Shown in pieces: positions 1 to 4,195 of a stretch of DNA of 5,643 nucleotides. The position numbers and the translations under genes are program-made. The notes beneath the pieces were generated by a model that made no database searches, had not been told where the DNA came from, and worked only from the letters and a program-made list of their open reading frames with translations. How positions within the stretch are numbered: the first letter of the stretch is position 1; each line of letters starts with the position of its first letter. The DNA is from Bact-19 sp038319215 (GTDB lineage Bacteria > Bacteroidota > Bacteroidia > Bacteroidales > ML635J-15): positions 1 through 5,643 of the forward strand of contig JBBQCZ010000211.1 of the NCBI GenBank assembly GCA_038319215.1. Direction: 5' to 3'.

Positions 1-1
1 G

Positions 2-502
2 GAAATTAGCAGGGACTTATTTTTAAATCAGTCCAATTCTGACGATTCATATTTAGATATTCTTAATCAGTTTACTAAATCCAATACAATTCCATGTTCG
101 AAAGAAATCAGTATTTTTAATAATCGCAAACTCGGAGATAATTTCTCGGAGATAATTTCTAAATTTGGGAAAAAGCCATATATTCTCCATAAAACAGATT
201 CTGATATTAAAATACTTTTAATTACAAAAGATATCGAAAACCACAAAACTAATTGTGAGTTTCACTTTAGAAACAATAAACTATTTTATGCAACTTATAA
301 TTTTGGGGATGTATTAAATGTTTCTCGTCAAAAACTGATTAACAAAATAGTTAGTATGAAAAATCAAAAAGAATTAAAAACTAATAGCAATTCAATGATA
401 GACAATCATAATAATATACTATTAATTGAAGAAAACAGTTTTTTGAAAATTAGTATTTTCAATCTAATTGATTTAAAAAAATGTATTAAAAATTACGCAT
501 AG
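2..502 (+). CDS. Unrecognised protein, C-terminal 166 residues (5' end outside window)
   Basis: The frame starting at base 2 is open from the window edge to the TAG at 500-502, giving 166 residues and no start codon in view. The product is hydrophilic and rich in Asn, Lys and Ile. It has no membrane span or motif that I recognise. A stretch reading LGDNFSEIISKFGKKP (about residues 45-60), followed by alternating short strand-like segments, looks like a small alpha/beta domain, but I cannot name a family. A 14-bp tandem repeat at 131-158 lies inside this domain. A strong terminator follows 22 bases after the stop, so this is the last gene of its transcript. Coding status is supported by the long open frame, codon use like the neighbours and the well-placed terminator. 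The function is unknown. Confidence 0.72.
   Translation, partial: EISRDLFLNQSNSDDSYLDILNQFTKSNTIPCSKEISIFNNRKLGDNFSEIISKFGKKPYILHKTDSDIKILLITKDIENHKTNCEFHFRNNKLFYATYNFGDVLNVSRQKLINKIVSMKNQKELKTNSNSMIDNHNNILLIEENSFLKISIFNLIDLKKCIKNYA
131..158 (+). repeat. 14-bp perfect tandem duplication inside a coding frame
   Basis: The unit CTCGGAGATAATTT occurs twice head to tail (131-144 and 145-158), and the next two bases, CT, continue the match. Fourteen is not a multiple of three, so the two copies are read in different frames of the same gene (LGDNF, then SEIIS). Removing one copy would put a TAA immediately after the remaining copy. Confidence 0.9.
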
Positions 503-524
503 AGAGTTGAGTTTAATGAGAGAT

Positions 525-557
525 AAAAGGAGAAATTTGGGAATTTCTCCTTTTTTT
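525..557 (+). terminator. Strong intrinsic terminator after the first gene
   Basis: A 13-bp perfect stem (AAAAGGAGAAATT at 525-537 with AATTTCTCCTTTT at 542-554) closes a TGGG loop and runs straight into an unbroken T-run (551-557). This is a textbook rho-independent terminator. It ends the upstream gene and separates it from the fluoride channel gene, whose start lies 38 bases further on. The A-run on the 5' side could also give some termination in the other direction. Confidence 0.93.
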
Positions 558-569
558 GTTATTAATTAT

Positions 570-577
570 TAAATTTG
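570..577 (+). promoter_or_regulatory. Candidate -7 promoter box for crcB
   Basis: TAAATTTG matches the Bacteroidota -7 consensus TAnnTTTG and ends 18 bases before the crcB ATG. This would give a very short leader. The only nearby upstream TTTG (555-558) is 11 bases away, too close for a normal -33 box, so support rests on the -7 box alone. In AT-rich DNA such a match can arise by chance. Confidence 0.35.
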
Positions 578-595
578 CAATTCAAATAAGTAAAG

Positions 596-973
596 ATGTT
601 AAAAAATATCATATTAATTGGTTTAGGAGGTGGCGTAGGAAGTATACTTAGATACTTGACCTCAGTAATTATTAACCGAAACTATGATTCTAAATTTCCA
701 CTAGCTACTATTCTTGTAAATATTATTGGAAGTTTACTAATCGGGATTACCTTAGGGTATCTGCAGAAAAATAATATTGGAGATTCAAATTGGAAGTATA
801 TTATGGCTATTGGATTTTGTGGCGGTTTCACAACTTTTTCTGCATTTGCATGGGAAAATGCTAACCTAATGAACAACGGATTAACAGTATTATCAATGAT
901 ATACATCCTCACTAGTATTGTCACTTGTATTCTTGCAGTTTTTGCCGGAGTCTGGGTTGTTAAACTATTCTAA
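596..973 (+). CDS. crcB: Fluoride-specific ion channel CrcB/FluC
   Basis: The 125-residue product has the usual length and four hydrophobic segments of the Fluc/CrcB family (about residues 3-26, 35-56, 67-90 and 96-122). Family landmarks are all present: the glycine-rich GLGGGVGSILRY near the N-terminus (9-20), the pore Asn in LVNIIGS (N42), and GFCGGFTTFSAF (73-84). The latter supplies the two Phe-box phenylalanines F81 and F84 and the TTFS turn linked to the central Na+ site. Y103 and S107 sit where the family has its third-helix pore residues. From family knowledge, it forms an inner-membrane dual-topology dimer that lets F- leave the cytoplasm. The ATG at 596 leaves a full first helix, and there is no Shine-Dalgarno, as is common in Bacteroidota. 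A single gene encodes the channel here, so a homodimer is expected. I see no fluoride riboswitch in front. Confidence 0.96.
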   Translation: MLKNIILIGLGGGVGSILRYLTSVIINRNYDSKFPLATILVNIIGSLLIGITLGYLQKNNIGDSNWKYIMAIGFCGGFTTFSAFAWENANLMNNGLTVLSMIYILTSIVTCILAVFAGVWVVKLF

Positions 974-989
974 TTGCTCAAAATAGTGT

Positions 990-1014
990 TTGTTGATAAA
1001 ATTCAACGATTTTT
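990..1014 (+). terminator. Weak candidate terminator after crcB
   Basis: A short imperfect stem (TTGTTGA at 990-996 with TCAACGA at 1003-1009, one G-T pair) with a six-base loop is followed by TTTTT at 1010-1014 and then CTTT. It lies 17 bases past the crcB stop. The stem is weak, so termination would be partial. The dyad might instead belong to the control region of the Fur-family gene downstream. Confidence 0.4.
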
Positions 1015-1035
1015 CTTTGTCGATTAAATTCTTTA

Positions 1036-1061
1036 TTTTAATTTAGTCTAAAATTATAAAA
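1036..1061 (+). promoter_or_regulatory. AT-rich dyad in front of the Fur-family gene, possible operator
   Basis: TTTAGTCTAAA (1042-1052) is a perfect palindrome around T1047. It is extended on both sides by imperfectly matching A/T arms (TTTTAATTTAG to the left, CTAAAATTATAAAA to the right) that end two bases before the ATG. Fur and PerR proteins bind AT-rich inverted repeats of about this size and often control their own genes, so an autoregulatory operator is plausible. The sequence is not a clean match to the classical Fur or PerR box. The regional AT content makes weak dyads common, so this remains a guess. Confidence 0.25.
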
Positions 1062-1063
1062 GC

Positions 1064-1519
1064 ATGGATATTAAAGAATATAAACTGCCAGTTCGTAATA
1101 TTTTAACGGAATATCTTGAAAGAAAGGCTTTTAGGAAAACTCCAGAAAGATTCGCAATTCTCGAGGAAATATACTCTAGAAGTGGACATTTCGACATCGA
1201 AAGTTTGTATATTTCAATGAAAAATAAAAACTATCGTGTTAGTCGCGCAACCTTATACAATAATATTGACATTTTAATGGATGCTGGTTTGGTTACAAAA
1301 CACCAATTTGGCAAAAACATGAGTACATATGAAAAAGCTTATGCCTGCATCCAACACGATCACATGATTTGCACAAATTGTGGTAAAGTTGAAGAATTTT
1401 GCGATCCAAGAATATCGGAAATAGAAAAATCTGTTTCTAAGGCAAATCAATTTGAGGTATCGCATCATTCTTTGTATTTTTATGGTGTTTGCAATGAATG
1501 TAAAGAAAAGGTAGAATAA
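1064..1519 (+). CDS. Fur/PerR-family metal-dependent transcriptional regulator
   Basis: The 151-residue product has Fur-family length and layout. An N-terminal winged helix (about 10-85) carries the recognition-helix pattern VSRATLYNNIDILMDAGLV (59-77). The C-terminal metal-binding and dimerisation half holds HDHMICTNCGKVEEF (98-112). The two CxxC pairs, C103/C106 and C143/C146, form the usual structural zinc site. Candidate regulatory metal ligands are H42, H98, H100, E111 and H134/H135, in the positions typical of the family. From family knowledge, it is a cytoplasmic dimer that represses metal or oxidative-stress genes when metal-bound. Sequence alone does not separate Fur (iron) from PerR (peroxide) or Zur (zinc), so no symbol is given. 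A Fur-family gene just before purA is an arrangement familiar from Bacteroidota and probably reflects conserved order rather than shared function. The ATG at 1064 has only A/T-rich sequence in front. Confidence 0.94.
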   Translation: MDIKEYKLPVRNILTEYLERKAFRKTPERFAILEEIYSRSGHFDIESLYISMKNKNYRVSRATLYNNIDILMDAGLVTKHQFGKNMSTYEKAYACIQHDHMICTNCGKVEEFCDPRISEIEKSVSKANQFEVSHHSLYFYGVCNECKEKVE

Positions 1520-1548
1520 ATATTTCAGCATATTTTAAGTTATAATAA

Positions 1549-1582
1549 TATTGAATTTTTTCAAAAATTTCAATACTTTTTT
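1549..1582 (+). terminator. 27-base near-perfect palindrome plus T-run between the Fur-family gene and purA
   Basis: TATTGAA (1549-1555) pairs with TTCAATA (1569-1575). After one T-T mismatch, TTTTT and AAAAA also pair around a central C1562. A CTTTTTT run follows at 1576-1582. It ends 17 bases before the first purA ATG and begins 29 bases after the Fur-family stop. It fits a terminator for the Fur-family gene, although the stem is very AT-rich. Being palindromic with an AT-rich core, it could equally be an operator over the purA control region. Confidence 0.5.
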
Positions 1583-1599
1583 GAGTGCAATTTTAAATA

Positions 1600-2886
1600 A
1601 TGAATAAAAATATTACAATGAAAATAGATGTTTTGTTAGGCTTACAATGGGGCGATGAAGGTAAAGGTAAAATCGTTGATGTTCTTACACCAAAGTACGA
1701 TATAATTGCAAGATTTCAAGGTGGACCAAATGCGGGGCATACTTTGGAATTTAATGGAATAAAACATGTTTTACACACGATTCCCTCAGGAATATTTAGA
1801 GAAAACACAATCAATATTATCGGAAATGGTGTTGTTATAGATCCTGTAATTTTAAAAAATGAAATTGAGGAGGCTGTAAAAATTGGAGCAAATCTCAAAG
1901 AGAATCTTTATATCAGTAAGAAAGCTATTTTAATTATGCCTACACATCGTTTGCTGGACAAAGCTTACGAAGAATACAAAGGGGCAAACAAAATTGGTTC
2001 TACTTTAAAAGGAATTGGTCCTGCATATACTGATAAAACTGCCAGAATGGCATTAAAGATTGGCGAAATATTTAAAGATAATTTCAAAGAAAAGTATAAT
2101 ATCGCAAAAGCTCATCACGAAAAGATTTTTGCTGGTTATAATTTTACTGAAACCAACGACGAATATGAAAAACAATGGTTTGAAGCATTAGAATTTCTTA
2201 AAGAATTCAAGTTTATTGATTCTGAGAAGTTTGTGAATGATGCGTTAAAAGCAAAAAAAACAATTCTTGCAGAAGGCGCACAAGGATCTTTGCTGGATAT
2301 TGATTTTGGCTCCTACCCTTTTGTAACTTCTTCAAATACAACAACTTCTGGCGTATGTACAGGTTTAGGAGTATCTCCGCACAAAGTTGGAGATGTATTT
2401 GGAATTGTAAAAGCATACTGCACAAGAGTTGGTAGTGGTCCTTTTCCTACCGAACTTAACGATGCTACCGGTGAAACATTGCGCGACAAAGGAGCAGAAT
2501 ATGGCTCAACTACTGGACGTCCACGTCGCTGCGGCTGGCTCGATATGGTGGCATTAAATTATTCGATTATGCTAAATGGTGTAACCAAACTCATAATTAC
2601 TAAAGCCGACGTGCTTAGTGGTTTTGAAACAATTAAGGTTGCCGTAGGATACAAAATGAATGGTGAAATCATTGACTATGTCCCTTACGACATGAATGAT
2701 GATATTGAACCTATTTACGAAGAATTGCCAGGTTGGAAATCAGAAATTACTAATTGCGAAAAAACATCAGATTTACCGATAGAACTTATAAATTATTTAA
2801 AATACATTTCTGTAAAAACTGGAGTAAAAGTTAAATATTTATCTGTTGGACCAGACAGAACACAGACAATCAAAATCAAATACTAA
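1600..2886 (+). CDS. purA: Adenylosuccinate synthetase
   Basis: This enzyme joins IMP and aspartate using GTP to give adenylosuccinate, the first committed step from IMP to AMP, in the cytoplasm. The product is full length (428 residues from the first ATG). It contains the P-loop-like QWGDEGKGK (16-24, catalytic D19), QGGPNAGHT (40-48, catalytic H47), GSTLKGIGPAYTDK (about 133-146), GSTTGRPRRCGWLD in the aspartate/IMP loop region, the guanine-binding KADVLSG and the C-terminal GPDRTQT. All expected active-site segments are intact. Start choice is open: the ATG at 1618 gives MKIDVLLGLQ, which is how Bacteroidota PurA proteins normally begin. The ATG at 1600 adds six residues (MNKNIT) that are probably not conserved. 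Neither start has a clear ribosome binding site. No terminator of good quality follows directly, only a weak hairpin at 2899-2923. Confidence 0.98.
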   Translation: MNKNITMKIDVLLGLQWGDEGKGKIVDVLTPKYDIIARFQGGPNAGHTLEFNGIKHVLHTIPSGIFRENTINIIGNGVVIDPVILKNEIEEAVKIGANLKENLYISKKAILIMPTHRLLDKAYEEYKGANKIGSTLKGIGPAYTDKTARMALKIGEIFKDNFKEKYNIAKAHHEKIFAGYNFTETNDEYEKQWFEALEFLKEFKFIDSEKFVNDALKAKKTILAEGAQGSLLDIDFGSYPFVTSSNTTTSGVCTGLGVSPHKVGDVFGIVKAYCTRVGSGPFPTELNDATGETLRDKGAEYGSTTGRPRRCGWLDMVALNYSIMLNGVTKLIITKADVLSGFETIKVAVGYKMNGEIIDYVPYDMNDDIEPIYEELPGWKSEITNCEKTSDLPIELINYLKYISVKTGVKVKYLSVGPDRTQTIKIKY

Positions 2887-2894
2887 GAATTTAT

Positions 2895-2924
2895 TTTGTT
2901 AAGTTCTAAAAATACTTAATTTTG
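2895..2924 (+). promoter_or_regulatory. Candidate promoter for the tRNA-Val region
   Basis: TTTG (2895-2898), 18 bases, then TAATTTTG (2917-2924) matches both boxes of the Bacteroidota promoter consensus (-33 TTTG, -7 TAnnTTTG) at a suitable spacing. Transcription would start near 2930, about 15 bases before the duplicated tRNA 5' end and about 160 bases before the real tRNA. A weak 6-bp hairpin (TTAAGT 2899-2904 with ACTTAA 2914-2919, then TTTTG) overlaps it and may be a minor purA terminator. The site is the best promoter-like match I found in the window, but it has not been tested. Confidence 0.5.
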
Positions 2925-2943
2925 CATTCTGAAAAGAATTCTT

Positions 2944-2959
2944 TGAGTTATTAGCTCAG
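2944..2959 (+). repeat. Exact copy of the tRNA-Val 5' end (direct repeat, left copy)
   Basis: TGAGTTATTAGCTCAG is identical to 3089-3104, which covers the acceptor-stem 5' strand, the linker and the first half of the D arm of the tRNA, plus one base before it. The rest of a tRNA does not follow: the sequence turns into a hairpin at 2960, apart from a short T-loop-like GGTCCGAAT. The copies start 145 bases apart. This could be a relic of a duplicated tRNA gene or a target-site duplication produced when the segment at 2960-3088 arrived. Confidence 0.8.
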
Positions 2960-3088
2960 GTCCGAATTTAACAAATCCTTTTTTGAAGGATTTGAATTAA
3001 ATTCGAGACTCCTCGCAAAATTTTAGGATTTTGCGGGATTGGTTTGAAAAAATGAAAATGTTTTCAAAGAGCTAAAAAGAGTATTTTA
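2960..3088. other. 129-bp hairpin-rich segment between the two tRNA 5' copies
   Basis: Three hairpins lie in a row with no coding potential. The first is long: GTC, CGAATTTAA and CAAATCCTT (2960-2980) pair with AAGGATTTG, TTAAATTCG and GAC (2986-3009), with only small bulges. The second pairs CGCAAAAT (3014-3021) with ATTTTGCG (3028-3035) and can be extended by CC/GG around a bulged T. The third pairs TTTGAAAA (3043-3050) with TTTTCAAA (3061-3068). GAGCTAA at 3069-3075 is complementary to TTAGCTC in the tRNA D-arm region (3096-3102). The segment has no terminal inverted repeats that I can find. If the promoter at 2895-2924 is real, the whole segment is a leader of the pre-tRNA. Confidence 0.6.
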
Positions 3089-3089
3089 T

Positions 3090-3164
3090 GAGTTATTAGC
3101 TCAGTTGGTTTAGAGCACTAGCTTGACAGGCTAGGGGTCGCTGGTTCGAATCCAGCATAGCTCA
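3090..3164 (+). tRNA. tRNA-Val (anticodon GAC)
   Basis: A complete cloverleaf is visible. The acceptor stem is GAGTTAT (3090-3096) with ATAGCTC (3157-3163), including one T-G pair. The D arm is GCTC/GAGC around AGTTGGTTTA. The anticodon stem CTAGC/GCTAG (3118-3122, 3130-3134) encloses loop TTGACAG, with anticodon GAC at 3125-3127. The T arm is GCTGG-TTCGAAT-CCAGC, and the discriminator is A3164. Anticodon GAC reads the valine codons GUC and GUU. The anticodon arm and following GGGGTCG resemble the known bacterial tRNA-Val(GAC). CCA is not encoded (the next bases are CAA), so it must be added after transcription. The gene is 75 nt including the discriminator. Confidence 0.96.
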
Positions 3165-3288
3165 CAAGCACCGAAGCTCCGCATAGCGGAGCTTTTCTAA
3201 TTAATAATAATCCTCACAATGCTCGCATTGATGAGGATTATTATTAATTAGAAAATATATTTTTGCTTGCAAAAATATTCGGTGCTTG
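3165..3288. repeat. Nested palindrome abutting the tRNA 3' end (cloverleaf-like)
   Basis: Starting at the base after the tRNA discriminator, CAAGCACCGAA (3165-3175) is an exact inverted match to TTCGGTGCTTG (3278-3288). Inside lie three further hairpins placed end to end. The first is GCTCCGC/GCGGAGC around ATA (3176-3192). The second has a perfect 24-bp arm pair (3193-3216 with 3232-3255) capped by CAATG-CTCG-CATTG. The third is ATATTTTTGC/GCAAAAATAT (3257-3278). Almost every base of the 124 can be paired at once, apart from loops and a few bases shared between neighbouring stems. A further small palindrome, GGTGCT-TG-AGCACC (3281-3294), overlaps the right end. No ORF is present. It may be a MITE- or REP-like element, or a folded recombination site next to a tRNA. 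The structure is clear, but the identity is unknown. Confidence 0.85.
3174..3196 (+). terminator. Intrinsic terminator of the tRNA transcript
   Basis: AAGCTCCGC (3174-3182) pairs perfectly with GCGGAGCTT (3186-3194) around an ATA loop and is followed by TTTTC. It is the most GC-rich short hairpin in the region and sits ten bases after the tRNA, so it is a natural end for the tRNA transcript. It is also the first internal arm of the larger nested palindrome. Confidence 0.75.
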
Positions 3289-3607
3289 AGCACCAGAACC
3301 CAAATTCCTGGATCAACAAAATCCTGTCAGGGATTTTGTTAATCACCAGTTAAAAATAACTTTAGTTATTTTTGTTAATCAACTATTTAAGCAAAATTCC
3401 GTCAGGGATTTTGTTAATCAACTATATTAAGCAAAATCCTGTCAGGGATTTTGTTAATCACCAGTTAAAAATAACTTTAGTTATTTTTGTCAATCAACTA
3501 TATTAAGCAAAATTCCGTCAGGGATTTTGTTAATCACCAGTTAAAAATAACTTTAGTTATTTTTGTTAATCAACTATTTTCACGAAATACCATCAAATAT
3601 TTTAAAA
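3289..3607. other. Gene-free stretch between the palindrome and the macrodomain gene
   Basis: This holds the two-module hairpin array (listed separately) plus short flanks. The left flank (3289-3316) contains CACCAG and ends in ATCAAC, both seen in array units, and may be a degenerate first unit. The right flank (3581-3607) is plain AT-rich sequence before the macrodomain stop codon. A 63-codon + strand frame at 3487-3678 begins inside the repeats and ends inside the antisense of the macrodomain gene, so I do not consider it real. Confidence 0.7.
3317..3580. repeat. Two-module hairpin repeat array (four A, three B units)
   Basis: Module A is a hairpin with arms CAAAATCCT or CAAAATTCC and GGGATTTTG around loop GTCA, at 3317-3338, 3392-3413, 3432-3453 and 3508-3529. 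Module B is AAAAATAAC/GTTATTTTT around TTTA, at 3352-3373, 3467-3488 and 3543-3564. Both modules end in TTTTGTTAATCA, giving seven copies with one T-to-C change at 3491. A is joined to B by CCAGTT. Other joints are ACTATWTTAAG or a one-base-shorter form. The order is A-B-A-A-B-A-B. A1 to A3 is 115 bases and A2 to A4 is 116, so a dimer appears to have been duplicated. The step lengths (75, 40, 76) do not keep a reading frame. The array lies between convergent transcripts and could terminate both. Confidence 0.92.
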
Positions 3608-4129
3608 TCAATCACTCCACATCTCATTTAAAGCTCTCTGATACATTTCAAAAGCTCTATTGCCAAAGCAAACGATAATTATTTTATCAATTTCATTATT
3701 GGTTTTCAGAAAACTAATTATTTCTGTTAATGCAACAGCACTAGCAAGTTCAATTGAATAGCCATAAGCTCCAGTGCTTATCGAAGGAAAAGCAATTGAT
3801 TTTATATTATTTTCAATTGCCAATTGCAAACAATTCTTGTAACAGTTAGCCAACAATTCTTTTTCATTTCTACCACCACCGCTCCAAACAGGACCAACAG
3901 TATGAATAACATATTTTGCCGTAAGTTCATATCCTTGGGTAATTTTTGCTTGTCCAGTTTGACAACCATTTAGTGTTCGGCATTCTACGAGTAGCTCCAC
4001 TCCTGCTGCCGTATGAATTGCACCATCTACACCACCGCCACCTAATAATGAATTATTTGCAGCATTTACAATTGCATCAACTTTTTGTGTGGTTATATCT
4101 CCGTTTATGATTTGGATTTTTGATTTCAT
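3608..4129 (-). CDS. MacroD/YmdB-type macrodomain protein (predicted O-acetyl-ADP-ribose deacetylase)
   Basis: The 173-residue product is a single macrodomain of the usual length for stand-alone bacterial MacroD-type proteins. It shows NGDIT (9-13), VDAIVNAANNSLLGGGGVDG (17-36) with the key N25 and D35, GCQTGQAKIT (55-64), KYVIHTVGP (72-80) and the phosphate-loop segment FPSISTGAYGY (114-124). From family knowledge, such proteins bind ADP-ribose and remove acetyl from O-acetyl-ADP-ribose, or ADP-ribose from acidic side chains, in the cytoplasm. All catalytic and binding segments look intact. The ATG at 4127-4129 gives the standard N-terminus. It lies 66 bp after the OmpA-like gene on the same strand with no clear terminator between, so co-transcription is possible although the functions appear unrelated. 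Its 3' end points into the hairpin array. It could act in a phage or toxin context, but nothing here shows that. Confidence 0.95.
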   Translation of the reverse strand: MKSKIQIINGDITTQKVDAIVNAANNSLLGGGGVDGAIHTAAGVELLVECRTLNGCQTGQAKITQGYELTAKYVIHTVGPVWSGGGRNEKELLANCYKNCLQLAIENNIKSIAFPSISTGAYGYSIELASAVALTEIISFLKTNNEIDKIIIVCFGNRAFEMYQRALNEMWSD

Positions 4130-4195
4130 ACTATTAGAATTAAAATTTACGTTTCATTTGTTTTAAAAATAAATATAAACACTACAAAAGCTAAA

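Noticed and set aside
541..595. Fluoride riboswitch in front of crcB
   Set aside because: The space between the terminator and the ATG is 38 bases, too short for the aptamer, and I see none of its conserved elements.
1274..2425. Several - strand open frames opposite the Fur-family and purA genes
   Set aside because: They are antisense to well-conserved enzymes and regulators, have no recognisable motifs and no start signals.
3365..3374. TATTTTTG in each B module as a -7 promoter box
   Set aside because: It matches TAnnTTTG, but the nearest upstream TTTG is too far away and the site lies in a hairpin arm. It most likely reflects AT-rich composition.
3317..3580. CRISPR array
   Set aside because: Units differ in spacing (40, 75 and 76 bases), the intervals are themselves repeats rather than unique spacers, and no cas-like gene is in view.
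3317..3580. Integron attC cassette sites
   Set aside because: GTTAATC does not fit the GTTRRRY end of attC, matching RYYYAAC ends are missing, and there are no cassette genes between units.
3487..3678. 63-codon + strand open frame starting in the hairpin array
   Set aside because: It is built from repeat units whose 40- and 76-base steps break the frame, and its second half is antisense to the conserved C-terminus of the macrodomain protein.
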